36,087 nt of DNA from Bacteroidota bacterium (GTDB lineage Bacteria > Bacteroidota > Bacteroidia > JACPRZ01), in the NCBI GenBank assembly GCA_016193485.1, contig JACPRZ010000009.1, positions 1 through 36,087 of the forward strand, given 5' to 3'. A program made the position numbers and the translations under genes. Below are positions 8,220 through 16,612 of the stretch, one piece after another. How positions within the stretch are numbered: position 1 is the first letter of the stretch; every line of letters starts with the position of its first letter. The notes below the pieces were generated by a model. It was not told where the DNA came from. It saw only the letters and a list, made by a program, of their open reading frames with translations, and ran no database searches.

Positions 8220-10601
8220 TTGTATCATTATCTGTTCTGCCGGAAAACCAATTGGAAGTACTGCTGCATTAAATATTTTTTACTGCCATTCCTGCTTTTT
8301 TTTTCCCTTCATTCATTAACATTTGCCCAAAAGCAGGCAACTGTTTCAGGAACAATCAGGGATGAAAATAATCATCTTCTGGAAGCGGCTCATGCTGCCG
8401 TTCTGGGCGGTACCGGTGGAACCGCAACGGATGCATCCGGGAAATTCTCACTTCTTGTACCCGCGGAACAGGATATCATCCTCGTCCTCTCTTACATAGG
8501 TTACCACAGGTTAACCGTTCCCCTGAACCTTAAACCCGGAGTTGCTTACAGAATTGATACTTCGCTTGTGCGGGCGGTGAAACCCCTGTCGGATGTCACC
8601 ATAGAAGACAAAGAAATACGCACCACCACCTTAACGCGCATTGATCCAAAGACCGTAACGTCCCTGCCAAATCCGTCCGGGAATATTGAATCGTTATTAA
8701 AAACTTTGCCGGGTGTCTCATCTGCCAGCGAACTCACATCGCAGTATTCGGTAAGGGGGGGGAATTACGATGAGAACCTTGTTTATGTAAATGATGTTGA
8801 GATATACCGTCCCTTTCTTGTACGATCGGGACAACAGGAGGGATTGAGTTTCGTAAATTCAAGGATGGTATCATCTCTGCTCTTTTCAGCCGGTGGATTT
8901 GAAGCGGTTTATGGCGATAAAATGTCATCCGTCCTCGATATTAAATACCGGAAACCAAGAGATGCAGCAGGTTCCATTGATGCGAGTTTACTTGGCGGAT
9001 CGGTTCATTTTGAAGATGCTTCGCGCAATTACCGCTTCAGCCATATCACCGGGATGAGGTATAAATCAAGCCAGTACCTTCTCAATTCGCTGAATACAAA
9101 AGGAGATTACAAGCCGTCATTCACCGATATTCAGACATACTTGGCCTATGATATTACCGAAAACAGTGAAATTTCCTTCCTGGGAAATTATTCCCGCAAT
9201 CAATACCGTTTTATCCCAAAGACGCGGGAAACGAGTTTCGGAACGGTCAACGAGGCATACCGCCTCACCGTATATTTTGACGGGCAGGAAATTGATGATT
9301 TTGAGACCATGCTTGGTGCGCTGACTTTTTCTCATAAACCAAACTCCGCTCTGGCTTTAAAATTTATTTCATCAGCGTTTACATCAGCAGAAAGTGAAAA
9401 ATTCGACATCCTCGGTCAGTATTGGATCCATGAACTTGAAAAAGATATGTCTGATGAGAAATTCGGACAACCGAAATATGTGAGGGGGGTAGGCACCCAT
9501 CTTAACCATGCGCGCAATACACTTGATGCACTGGTTTACAACGTTGAACACAAAGGATCGCTGGCAGCACGATATTCCAGGATGCAATGGGGATTAAAAA
9601 TCCAGCGGGAATCCATTGAGGATATGCTGAGCGAATGGGTGATGATTGACTCATCAGGGTACTCTGTCCCCCACCCTGCCGATTCACCCGGATACACGTA
9701 TCCGCTGCTTCAGCCCCTGCAGGAAATTAATTTAAGCGAATTTCTGAAAACAAAAATAAATTTAAATTCAAACCGCATCTCGTCCTACCTTCAGAAAAAA
9801 TGGTTTTTCAGCGATACCTCCATATTCTCTTTTACGGCTGGGATCCGGATCTCCTATCTCGACAGAACCCGACAGGCAAATATCAGTCCGAGGTTTACCC
9901 TGTCGGTTAAACCGGAATGGAAGGGTGATTTCCTGTTCAGGTTATCCGGTGGTTTTTACCACCAGCCGCCATTTTACAGGGAATTGCGCGATCCGGATGG
10001 CAACATCCATACGGACATCAAATCGCAGCGGAGCATTCATGCGGTTGCAGGAATGGATCACAATTTCAGGGCATGGGACCGGCCATTCAAAGTCGTAACC
10101 GAAATTTATTACAAACACCTTACCGGTTTAATTCCCTATAAAGTGGATAATGTGCGGATACGTTATCTTTCCGGTGAACTTTCTAATGGTTATGCAGGCG
10201 GGATTGATACGCGGATCAATGGTGAATTTGTGAAGGGGCTTGAATCGTGGGCGAGTTTATCGGTGATGCAGACACAGGAAGATATTATTGGCGATTATTA
10301 TTATGAGTATTACAATTCCGATGGTGAGAAGATCATACCCGGATATACCTGGAATGATATTACCGTTGACAGCATCCGCTATGAACCGGGATTTATTCCG
10401 CGTCCTACCGACCAGCGGGTTACTTTCGGATTGTTTTTCCAGGATTACCTGCCGAAATTACCGGATTTCAAAATGCACCTGTCACTTCTTTTCGGGACCG
10501 GGTTGCCCTTTGGCCCACCCGGTTCTGCACAATATGAAGATACCCTCAGAATTCCACCCTACAAACGGGTGGATATCGGATTTTCTAACCGTAAAGAATA
10601 A
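8220..10601 (+). CDS. TonB-dependent receptor with carboxypeptidase-regulatory domain (C-terminus displaced by frameshift)
   Basis: 793 residues from a TTG at 8220 (the only start after an upstream stop; an unusual ATT at the signal peptide is an alternative). A signal peptide ends near FSLHSLTFAQ, followed by a carboxypeptidase-regulatory-like domain (VSGTIRDENNHLLEAAHAAVLGGTGGTATDASGKF, ~residues 40-125), a plug domain (NPSGNIESLLKTLPGVSSASELTSQYSVRGGNYDENLVYVNDVEIY) and a beta-barrel. It should sit in the outer membrane and import a ligand using TonB energy; the ligand is unknown. The frame stops at DIGFSNRKE, while the expected last strands continue in another frame to 10773. A G8 run lies at 8755-8762. 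No SusD-like partner is present. Confidence 0.88.
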   Translation: MYHYLFCRKTNWKYCCIKYFLLPFLLFFSLHSLTFAQKQATVSGTIRDENNHLLEAAHAAVLGGTGGTATDASGKFSLLVPAEQDIILVLSYIGYHRLTVPLNLKPGVAYRIDTSLVRAVKPLSDVTIEDKEIRTTTLTRIDPKTVTSLPNPSGNIESLLKTLPGVSSASELTSQYSVRGGNYDENLVYVNDVEIYRPFLVRSGQQEGLSFVNSRMVSSLLFSAGGFEAVYGDKMSSVLDIKYRKPRDAAGSIDASLLGGSVHFEDASRNYRFSHITGMRYKSSQYLLNSLNTKGDYKPSFTDIQTYLAYDITENSEISFLGNYSRNQYRFIPKTRETSFGTVNEAYRLTVYFDGQEIDDFETMLGALTFSHKPNSALALKFISSAFTSAESEKFDILGQYWIHELEKDMSDEKFGQPKYVRGVGTHLNHARNTLDALVYNVEHKGSLAARYSRMQWGLKIQRESIEDMLSEWVMIDSSGYSVPHPADSPGYTYPLLQPLQEINLSEFLKTKINLNSNRISSYLQKKWFFSDTSIFSFTAGIRISYLDRTRQANISPRFTLSVKPEWKGDFLFRLSGGFYHQPPFYRELRDPDGNIHTDIKSQRSIHAVAGMDHNFRAWDRPFKVVTEIYYKHLTGLIPYKVDNVRIRYLSGELSNGYAGGIDTRINGEFVKGLESWASLSVMQTQEDIIGDYYYEYYNSDGEKIIPGYTWNDITVDSIRYEPGFIPRPTDQRVTFGLFFQDYLPKLPDFKMHLSLLFGTGLPFGPPGSAQYEDTLRIPPYKRVDIGFSNRKE

Positions 10602-10773
10602 ATTTTTCAACCAAATCCATTCTTTATGGGTGAGCGCTGAAATTTTTAACCTCATCGGGGCAAACAATACTATCTCTTACCTGTGGGTCAGGGATGTAGG
10701 CGGCAGGATTTACGGAGTGCCGAATTACCTTACTGAACGGTTGCTGAATGTGCGCATTGCCGCAGAATTCTGA
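10591..10773 (+). pseudogene. Displaced C-terminal strands of the TonB-dependent receptor
   Basis: In the next frame this stretch reads VKNKFFNQIHSLWVSAEIFN, then LIGANNTISYLWVRDVGGRIYGVPNYLTERLLNVRIAAEF. That is the usual final part of this receptor class, ending in the terminal phenylalanine needed for outer-membrane assembly. It continues directly from YKRVDIGFS of the upstream frame. A single frame change between about 10584 and 10598 (one extra base or two missing) would join them. Either the gene is recently inactivated or there is a sequencing/assembly error. Confidence 0.8.
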
Positions 10774-10820
10774 AAATAGTTTACTTTGCGTCTGTTAATA
10801 TACTAATTGATAACCTTTCA

Positions 10821-11363
10821 GTGAAAACCGGTTCTTTGATATTTTCATTCATTTGCCTGGCGACATTATCATGTTCATCCGGAAAAAAAATAATTGCGGT
10901 TACCGAAAACTGGTATGACCTCTTACCTCATTGTCCCTGCCGCAATCCCGATTTTAAGGATATTCAAACTGCTGACGGATGGGCGCGCGAAGCAAGAAAT
11001 GATGAGATGAAAGGATTAAAAAAACTCATAATGGGTAAACGCGATTTCCGGAAGTGGCATCCCGGATCATCCGCATGTTTCAGGTCATATCCGCCTGTAC
11101 GGACCATAATAAACGGAGAGAATAAGAAATCGGGACAGCAATGCGCCTATGATGAAAAGGGTAACCTTATCAAAACAGGACCTGCTGCAGGTACGCCCGA
11201 TAAGGTAAGCCCTGCCAGGGGTGAATCTGAAAAAGGAGTGTTGAAAGTCCGTATATTCGGATTGCTGGGGCACCGGATTAACGATTCCGGACCGTGGAAT
11301 GATGCCGACTGGCAAACCTATCATAAATACTGGCCACCTGATAAAGGAATAAATTGCGAATAA
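10821..11363 (+). CDS. Putative lipoprotein of unknown function
   Basis: A 180-residue protein from a GTG start. The N-terminus MKTGSLIFSFICLATLSCSS contains a lipobox with the cysteine at residue 18, so it is probably lipid-anchored. The central motif QQCAYDEKGNLIKTGPAAGTPDKVSP (about residues 110-135) and four other Cys/Pro-rich spots (PHCPC, SACFRSYPP) are the distinctive features. I do not recognise a named family with known activity. The next gene begins 3 nt after its stop, so the two are probably co-transcribed and may act together at the cell envelope. Confidence 0.75.
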   Translation: MKTGSLIFSFICLATLSCSSGKKIIAVTENWYDLLPHCPCRNPDFKDIQTADGWAREARNDEMKGLKKLIMGKRDFRKWHPGSSACFRSYPPVRTIINGENKKSGQQCAYDEKGNLIKTGPAAGTPDKVSPARGESEKGVLKVRIFGLLGHRINDSGPWNDADWQTYHKYWPPDKGINCE

Positions 11364-11366
11364 CAG

Positions 11367-12371
11367 ATGTATATAAATTCAACCATTATCTTTGTTTTCC
11401 TTCTTTGTTGTAATACCACCTGGTCGTTATTCGGCCAGCAGTTTCAGTTTAATGTTTTGCAGCACGGCACTTCATTTAAGGATTCTTCCTATTATGATAT
11501 TCTCAATATGGATGATAACAAATACTGGGCAATCGGTGAATATGGGATCATTACCGAAATTGACCAAAGCGGCAATCTGAAAAATATCAGTTATCCGAAT
11601 AAAGGCGTTGATCTCTATGATGCAATTCAATTGACCGGCAACCGTTATATTTTTTCCTGTGATGCAGGAAATCTTCTTTTTTATGACCGTGATGATAATA
11701 CCTGGGAATACATAACTTTTCCCGGGTATAAAAAGTATTGTTTTTATAAAATTGCCCGCATCAGCGACACGGTCGCGGTTGTTTGCGGAGGTAAATCGGT
11801 AATGACCGAGAAAAAAAAGAGAATCCCATTTGGTTTTATGCTGATGACCACCGATGGCGGTAAAACCTGGAAATCAATTTATAAAGACATTCTGAAAATG
11901 GTGTGGTGTGTAAAATACGACACTATATCGCGCCAGATTAACGCGATGCTTTACACTCCCGGTTCTACCCGCCTGATTGCTTCTGCAGTTGATGATATCC
12001 AATGGAAAACCGTAAAAAAAACCAGCGGATTATACCATGATTTCGAATCCGCAAACGGCAATTTTATTTTATCGGGTTCAAAAAATAGTAAATTCCTTGA
12101 AAACGGTTCTGTTCTTATCAATACCCTGGAACGGATTTTTGATTTTTCCACCGGCTTTCTTTGGGATGTGGAGACATCCGGACAGTCGCTGATGGGATGC
12201 GGCAGCAACGGTTACCTTGTGTATATCAATGAAAATAAAACGCCTGTCACGTTAAAAACTCCTGTGGACAACAACCTTTACAAGGTTTTTTATCTTTCGG
12301 AAAATTCGGCACTTATAGCAGGCAATGGAAAGACCCTTCTGGGAGTGGCCTGGAAAACCGACAATGAATGA
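11367..12371 (+). CDS. Secreted BNR/YCF48-like beta-propeller protein
   Basis: A 334-residue protein with a signal peptide (MYINSTIIFVFLLCCNTTWSLFGQ). The remainder has repeated short beta-rich units with Asp-box features, clearest in MTTDGGKTWKSIY near residue 155 (DGGKTW), and weaker units at YWAIGEYGIITEID, NRYIFSCDAGNLLFYD and GCGSNGYLVYINEN. This is typical of BNR/YCF48-like propellers in Bacteroidota, often surface or periplasmic and of unknown role. There is no C-terminal sorting domain. It lies 3 nt after the lipoprotein gene and ends 3 nt from the convergent bioD stop. Confidence 0.75.
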   Translation: MYINSTIIFVFLLCCNTTWSLFGQQFQFNVLQHGTSFKDSSYYDILNMDDNKYWAIGEYGIITEIDQSGNLKNISYPNKGVDLYDAIQLTGNRYIFSCDAGNLLFYDRDDNTWEYITFPGYKKYCFYKIARISDTVAVVCGGKSVMTEKKKRIPFGFMLMTTDGGKTWKSIYKDILKMVWCVKYDTISRQINAMLYTPGSTRLIASAVDDIQWKTVKKTSGLYHDFESANGNFILSGSKNSKFLENGSVLINTLERIFDFSTGFLWDVETSGQSLMGCGSNGYLVYINENKTPVTLKTPVDNNLYKVFYLSENSALIAGNGKTLLGVAWKTDNE

Positions 12372-12374
12372 TCA

Positions 12375-12974
12375 TCAGGAAAACAGAACGGCATATCTGC
12401 TGACCATTTGTTTATTAATCGCTTTTTCCTCTTCCAATCTCCCGATAAATTTAAATTTCGAATAATGCAATATTATTTCCTCCGTTGACGGATTATTGCC
12501 AATGAAAATTATCCCTTTTACCGGTAATTTCCTTCTTTTGAGCGCTTCACAGGAAAGTAGAGTATGGTTAATGCTTCCAAGGTAATGTCGTGAGACCAGG
12601 ATGGTTTCTGCTTCAAAGGCGGGAACCAGGTCAATGACCAGGTTTTTTTTATTTAACGGGACCAGCAAACCACCGCATCCTTCAATGATCAGGGGGTTTT
12701 GGGTTTCCGGTAATTTAATTTTCCTTATGTTAACTTCAATCCCATCACTTTCAGCGGCAGCATGAGGCGACATGGGTTGAGTGAAGCGGTAGGATTCGGG
12801 ATGCAAGCGGCTTATTTTATTCGAGATAAGTTTTTTAACCATCATCGTATCGGTACTGTCCAATCCTCCGCACTGGACTGGTTTCCAATAGTCGGCCTGC
12901 CATGCTTCGCAGAGAACAGCAGACACAACTGTTTTACCGATAGAGGTACCATTACCGGTGATAAAAACATTCAT
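12375..12974 (-). CDS. bioD: Dethiobiotin synthetase
   Basis: 199 residues from the ATG at 12974; a longer frame to 13022 starts inside the 170-bp repeat and is rejected. The P-loop is GNGTSIGKT at residues 7-15 (Lys14), where most BioDs have GTDTxVGKT. YWKPVQCG and GCGGLLVPLN follow as expected for substrate and ATP binding. BioD closes the ureido ring of dethiobiotin from diaminopelargonate, CO2 and ATP. No other biotin genes are nearby, so it is separated from a bio operon. It is slightly shorter than typical enzymes (~220 residues). The repeat ends 22 bp upstream of its start. Confidence 0.92.
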   Translation of the reverse strand: MNVFITGNGTSIGKTVVSAVLCEAWQADYWKPVQCGGLDSTDTMMVKKLISNKISRLHPESYRFTQPMSPHAAAESDGIEVNIRKIKLPETQNPLIIEGCGGLLVPLNKKNLVIDLVPAFEAETILVSRHYLGSINHTLLSCEALKRRKLPVKGIIFIGNNPSTEEIILHYSKFKFIGRLEEEKAINKQMVSRYAVLFS

Positions 12975-12996
12975 ACTTGCATTGTTACTGTTCTGG

Positions 12997-13166
12997 TATA
13001 CTGACGGAATTTGATTTTGCAAGTATGCAAAATCAAATTCATCAGTATATGCTGATCTGAATGATTGGTTCTGACGATAGATGTCAGGATGCTGTACGAG
13101 ACGTCCTGATAGACGGAGTCTCGTCAGGACCGAAGCGTCAGCACAAAATCATTCAGCATCAGTATA
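12997..13166 (-). repeat. 170-bp structured dispersed repeat, copy 2
   Basis: Reverse-complement copy of 4952-5121, same length, 7 differences by hand alignment. Read on the minus strand it has the same order of hairpins and ends 22 bp before the bioD ATG. It is thus placed like copy 1: between two genes pointing the same way, with the strong hairpin nearest the downstream start. The loop of that hairpin differs (TACT instead of AACT) while the stem is kept. No target duplication was seen. Confidence 0.9.
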
Positions 13167-13270
13167 TAAGGTATAAGGGGGATCATGGGATATGGGAATT
13201 CCCTTATTTCCCCTATTTCCTCCCAATATCTATCGGGATTCCCTATCTCCCGATACCTGAATAGATACTC
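13167..13270. other. Palindrome-rich spacer between the coiled-coil gene and repeat copy 2
   Basis: No gene. Contains the palindrome GGGAATTCCC at 13194-13203 and the hairpin ATCGGGA...TCCCGAT near 13233-13255, within an unusual run of GGGAT/TCCCTAT-type words. It may be another short repeat family or a terminator for the coiled-coil gene. Confidence 0.5.
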
Positions 13271-13876
13271 TTATTCAACCTGGCGTTTTTCTTCCTGCTC
13301 AATGGGAACCTTTTCCTGTAGTATTTCACTGATCCTCGCTTTAAGGTCATCCGATTCAGCACGCAGATTATTGATGGCTTCGGTTTGGATCTTATCATTT
13401 CTTTCAAGTTCGGCATTACGTTGCAAAAGGTCATTGCGTTCGGTAATCAGATCTTCATTCTCACTCTTTATATCGGTTATAGTTGCCATAAGTGCGCTTT
13501 TTTCCGATTTCAGGTCGCTGATTTCAGTTTCTTTCTTTATTACGGTTTCTTTTATTTCAGTTCTCTCGGTTTTCAACGTTGCTATTTCCTTTTTCAATCC
13601 TGAAATTTCAGTTTGCAGGGAACTCCTGATTTCCTGCAACTCCCTCACCTGTTTTTCCTTTTCGTTCAATTTTTCTTCGAGGTTTTTTTTCTCCGATTGA
13701 AGTTGGTTTAAATTTCCGTTCAGCCGGGCGATTTCGTTTTTCAACGATATTATCTCGGCATCTAATTGCCTGATGTGGCTTTCAAGTCCGGCTACTTTTA
13801 TTTTTAATTCGTAAATCTCAGTCAGCGATTTTGTTGTTGCACCTTTCAGGGCTTCAACATGGGGGTTTGGTTTCAT
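13271..13876 (-). CDS. Long coiled-coil protein of unknown function
   Basis: 201 residues from the ATG at 13876 (MKPNPHVEALKG); the longer frame to 13912 would start with TTG inside a palindrome. From about residue 18 to the end it is an almost unbroken coiled coil with Leu/Ile heptads and alternating Lys/Glu (for example LKNEIARLNGNLNQLQSEKK, LKKEIATLKTERTEIKETVI). There is no signal peptide, transmembrane helix or catalytic motif. It lies downstream of the zinc-ribbon/LysM gene in the same direction, and both carry coiled coils, so a shared structural role is possible but unproven. Confidence 0.7.
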   Translation of the reverse strand: MKPNPHVEALKGATTKSLTEIYELKIKVAGLESHIRQLDAEIISLKNEIARLNGNLNQLQSEKKNLEEKLNEKEKQVRELQEIRSSLQTEISGLKKEIATLKTERTEIKETVIKKETEISDLKSEKSALMATITDIKSENEDLITERNDLLQRNAELERNDKIQTEAINNLRAESDDLKARISEILQEKVPIEQEEKRQVE

Positions 13877-13902
13877 AGTGAGTAATTTTAGGATTTTGTG
13901 AA

Positions 13903-13936
13903 TTTCCGCCAAAGGCGGATCCGCCTGTGGCGGAAA
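13903..13936. repeat. Double GC-rich hairpin (TCCGCC/GGCGGA)
   Basis: Two 15-nt hairpins in a row, TCCGCC-AAA-GGCGGA at 13905-13919 and TCCGCC-TGT-GGCGGA at 13920-13934, which together also form a larger palindrome TTTCCGCC...GGCGGAAA. It sits between the LysM and coiled-coil genes and could act as a mobile palindrome or a terminator. Confidence 0.85.
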
Positions 13937-13952
13937 AGATTCAGGGATTAGG

Positions 13953-14519
13953 TTACTGAGTTTTTGTAATCCGGATTTCTTTACCTGTTAGAATCACATC
14001 CGGATTTGAAATATTGTTTTCACAGGCAATGCGGGTATATGCAAAACCATCACCGAGTTCATTTTCGGCAATTATCCAAAGTGATTCACCTTCCGAAATT
14101 GTATATTTTACGGAAGCGCTTTTATTTGCTTCGGCTTCCCGCAGTTTTGCCTGTAAATCCATTATCATATTATCTTTTTCAGATACCTTCACGTTTAGTT
14201 CCTTAACCTGGTTTTCAAGTTTCACCTTAACATCATCTGCACCGGTGACAGGTGATTTGCCTGTCAATGCCGGTGAATTAACCTGCGCATTTTCAGGTTT
14301 GGCATGTTCAGAATCTTCATCTGTTTCAAAGTAGGCAAAACCGGATGCGATTACCAACACAAGAAGCAAAATTGAAAGAATCCATATTGCTTTACGATGG
14401 TTACCGGCCTGGGTGTCAAGTTTGGAAATATGGGAATATGCATCCAGGTTGGAATTGCATTGAGGGCAGGTGGACGATCCTTCCTGCAGGGCTGAGAAAT
14501 TACATACAGGGCAATTCAT
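13953..14519 (-). CDS. Membrane protein with zinc ribbon, coiled coil and LysM domain
   Basis: 188 residues from the ATG at 14519; the promoter at 14545 supports this start over an upstream one at 14573. In order: a zinc ribbon (MNCPVCNF ... CPQC, residues 1-22), one transmembrane helix (AIWILSILLLVLVIASGFAYF, ~45-65), a linker, a coiled coil (KVKLENQVKELNVKVSEKDNMIMDLQAKLREAE) and a C-terminal LysM domain (YTISEGESLWIIAENELGDG to ILTGKEIRITKTQ). The predicted topology puts the ribbon in the cytoplasm and the LysM domain in the periplasm on peptidoglycan. It is probably a small cell-wall-linked membrane protein; the exact role is unknown. Confidence 0.82.
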   Translation of the reverse strand: MNCPVCNFSALQEGSSTCPQCNSNLDAYSHISKLDTQAGNHRKAIWILSILLLVLVIASGFAYFETDEDSEHAKPENAQVNSPALTGKSPVTGADDVKVKLENQVKELNVKVSEKDNMIMDLQAKLREAEANKSASVKYTISEGESLWIIAENELGDGFAYTRIACENNISNPDVILTGKEIRITKTQ

Positions 14520-14544
14520 AACGGGGGTTGTTAATATTTTCCCG

Positions 14545-14574
14545 CAAAGATAAAACATATTAATGATATGCAAA
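14545..14574 (-). promoter_or_regulatory. Promoter of the zinc-ribbon/LysM gene
   Basis: On the minus strand, TTTG (14571-14574), an 18-nt spacer and TATCTTTG (14545-14552) match the Bacteroidota -33/-7 promoter. The ATG at 14519 is 25 nt downstream. It is divergent to the promoter at 14684. Confidence 0.7.
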
Positions 14575-14683
14575 GTAATAATATTCTGATTTTTATCAAT
14601 TTAAGACGGGTAATGAATTATTCGGGTGACTCAATGATAATAACCACCTGATAATTCAACAGGCATTATTTCTTTATCTATAC

Positions 14684-14691
14684 TACCTTTG
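14684..14691 (+). promoter_or_regulatory. Bacteroidota -7 element for DUF4271-hemD
   Basis: TACCTTTG matches TAnnTTTG. It overlaps a TTG that could be taken as a start at 14689, so the true start is the ATG at 14713, 21 nt downstream. Confidence 0.65.
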
Positions 14692-14712
14692 CAAATAATT
14701 CAATTCTCTGCA

Positions 14713-15390
14713 ATGCCCGTTCACCCCCTTCAACCGGTTTTTCTAAGCAGGGAAACTCCTGACTGGTATTTCTACATCCTGGCAGGTCAACTGGTTATTC
14801 TTACCGCAGTGGTCAACTTATTCCCGAAGCAATTTTCACGGTTAGCCGGTGCGGTTTTTAACCTACCCCGCTTAAAACTCATTATTTCTTCGGAAAGCCC
14901 GTTTACCTATCGTTCTATCTATTTATCGCTTTTATTTTTTTTCAGTACCATCGCTCTGTTCTATCTGCTGACTGAGGACCATTTCCTTTATCTGCCTAAA
15001 GAAGAGTTGTTTTCCGTTTTTATCAAAACCGGAGGATTCATTGCCGCTTTATATTTATTGAAAGCCATCGTTCATAAAGTATGCGGTTTTATTTTCATGA
15101 AAGATGTTCTGGCATCACGGTATATTCTCTCATGGCTGATGGTTAGCATTTTTGCGGGAATCATTCTTTACCCGGTTAATCTCTGCTTCATTTATTTTAT
15201 TCCCGGGTACAGGGAAACCATTGTTTATACGGGTCTGATTATCCTTGGCGTGATGTGGTTGTACCAGATGGTATCTTCCCTTATTTTAAGTTCTGATGAG
15301 AAAGGTGTACCTGTATTTTATATTTTTTTGTACCTTTGCGCCCTTGAAATTTTGCCATTAGTGCTTTTGGGTAAATTCTTCTTCAATTAG
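14713..15390 (+). CDS. DUF4271 integral membrane protein
   Basis: 225 residues from the ATG at 14713. It has about six hydrophobic segments (YFYILAGQLVILTAVVNLF, IYLSLLFFFSTIALFYLL, FIKTGGFIAALYLLKAIV, LMVSIFAGIILYPVNLCFI, TIVYTGLIILGVMWLYQMV, VFYIFLYLCALEILPLVLL). The charged segment RYILSW and a C-terminus ending in GKFFFN fit the DUF4271 family of Bacteroidota, which is regularly found just before an uroporphyrinogen-III synthase gene, as here. Function is unknown. hemD starts 33 nt after its stop. Confidence 0.85.
   Translation: MPVHPLQPVFLSRETPDWYFYILAGQLVILTAVVNLFPKQFSRLAGAVFNLPRLKLIISSESPFTYRSIYLSLLFFFSTIALFYLLTEDHFLYLPKEELFSVFIKTGGFIAALYLLKAIVHKVCGFIFMKDVLASRYILSWLMVSIFAGIILYPVNLCFIYFIPGYRETIVYTGLIILGVMWLYQMVSSLILSSDEKGVPVFYIFLYLCALEILPLVLLGKFFFN
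15331..15338 (+). promoter_or_regulatory. Possible internal promoter for hemD
   Basis: TACCTTTG (TAnnTTTG) followed by GCGCCC lies inside the 3' end of the DUF4271 gene, 85 nt before the hemD start. It may give hemD and rnpA their own transcript; no -33 box is evident. Confidence 0.35.
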
Positions 15391-15423
15391 GTACAATGCA
15401 TTAATAAATAAATCTGTTAACCG

Positions 15424-16173
15424 TTGAAAAAGATATTAGTCACCCAACCCAGGCCGGACAGCGAAAAATCTCCCTATTTCGACCTGGCGCAAAAATTTAA
15501 CCTTGACATTATTTTCCGGCCTTTTGTAGAAATTGTCGGCCTTACGCCACAGGAATTCCGCAGAGCGCGGATCAGTTTACAGGTATATAAATCAGTCATT
15601 TTTACAAGTAAAAATGTTGTTGATCATTTTTTCCAATTGTGCCGTGGAATGAGGGTGAACATGCCTGAGTCAATGAAATATTTCTGCCTTTCGGAAACCA
15701 TAGCCCTCTACCTGCAGAAATACATTCAATACCGTAAGCGGAAGATTTTCTTCGGCAAACAGGAGTTCAGCGACCTGCTTGACATCCTGCTCAAACACAG
15801 GGATGACCCGGTATTATACCCTTGTTCCGACCTTCACAAGCAGGATATTCCGCAGCAACTTCAACTGAACGGTGTAAATTACACCAAAGCGGTGATTTAC
15901 AAATCCATGTGTTGTGATCTTTCAGACCTGGTACATGAGAAATATGATATGATCGTTTTTTTCAGCCCTTCAAGTATCCGGTCATTACTTGAAAATTTCC
16001 CGGATTTCAGGCAGAACAATACCCTTTTTGCCGCATTCGGCCCGTCAACGGCAAAAGCCGTTGCGGATGCAGGTTTTCGACTTGATCTCCAGGCGCCATC
16101 ACCCACAGCGCCCTCAATGACCATGGCCATTGACCAATACCTTAAAAAGAAAGTAAAAAAGGCGGTAAACTGA
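15424..16173 (+). CDS. hemD: Uroporphyrinogen-III synthase (HemD family)
   Basis: 249 residues from a TTG start (MKKILVTQPRPDSEKSPYFDLA); a stop codon 6 nt upstream leaves no other start. The two-lobed pattern is clear: VIFTSKNVVDHFF in lobe one, and lobe two with DMIVFFSPSSIRSLLENF and FAAFGPSTAKAVADAGF. HemD cyclises hydroxymethylbilane to uroporphyrinogen III in haem and sirohaem synthesis. Sequence conservation in this family is low, so the call rests on these fold motifs and on the DUF4271 neighbour. rnpA starts 7 nt after its stop. Confidence 0.88.
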   Translation: MKKILVTQPRPDSEKSPYFDLAQKFNLDIIFRPFVEIVGLTPQEFRRARISLQVYKSVIFTSKNVVDHFFQLCRGMRVNMPESMKYFCLSETIALYLQKYIQYRKRKIFFGKQEFSDLLDILLKHRDDPVLYPCSDLHKQDIPQQLQLNGVNYTKAVIYKSMCCDLSDLVHEKYDMIVFFSPSSIRSLLENFPDFRQNNTLFAAFGPSTAKAVADAGFRLDLQAPSPTAPSMTMAIDQYLKKKVKKAVN

Positions 16174-16180
16174 TTTGCCG

Positions 16181-16552
16181 ATGTCCCCAGAGGTCATCCG
16201 AAATCTGAAAGGTAAAAAACTTTTTGACCGCCTGTTCCATGATGGAAACCGTTTTACATTATACCCGGTTCAAACAGTGTGGATCGGTAAGAGTACAGGT
16301 AATACGGGTATTGGCGCAGGTTTTTCAGTCCCAAAAAAAAGATTCCCTAAAGCGGTTGACCGAAACCGGCTGAAAAGACAGATGCGTGAAGCATACCGGT
16401 TGAATGTTTCTGGATTGAGCAAATCGCTTTCCGGTAAAAATGAATTTTTAACCCTTTTATTCATATATATCGGAAAGGATAAAATGCCGTATAGTTTAAT
16501 TGAAAACAAAATAATATTATCTTTACAGCGTTTAACCGGGGAGTTAACATAA
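16181..16552 (+). CDS. rnpA: Ribonuclease P protein component
   Basis: 123 residues from the ATG at 16181; a TTG two codons upstream is less likely. The diagnostic basic helix KRFPKAVDRNRLKRQMREAYR is at about residues 50-70 and contains the RNR motif that contacts the catalytic RNA. RnpA helps RNase P RNA mature tRNA 5' ends. Length is normal. rpmH, its common partner in other phyla, is not here, but yidD follows after 60 nt, which is usual in Bacteroidota. Confidence 0.94.
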   Translation: MSPEVIRNLKGKKLFDRLFHDGNRFTLYPVQTVWIGKSTGNTGIGAGFSVPKKRFPKAVDRNRLKRQMREAYRLNVSGLSKSLSGKNEFLTLLFIYIGKDKMPYSLIENKIILSLQRLTGELT

Positions 16553-16612
16553 AAAAACAATCAACGGAATTATTGTCAATCCCGTTATGTAATCCTTCAT
16601 ATCCAATTCCTG

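Noticed and set aside
12975..13022. Longer bioD start at 13022
   Set aside because: It starts inside the 170-bp repeat, and the P-loop position fits the ATG at 12974.
13185..13700. 171-codon Ser/Phe-rich open frame antisense to the coiled-coil gene
   Set aside because: Its composition is what an antisense reading of Lys/Glu coiled-coil codons gives.
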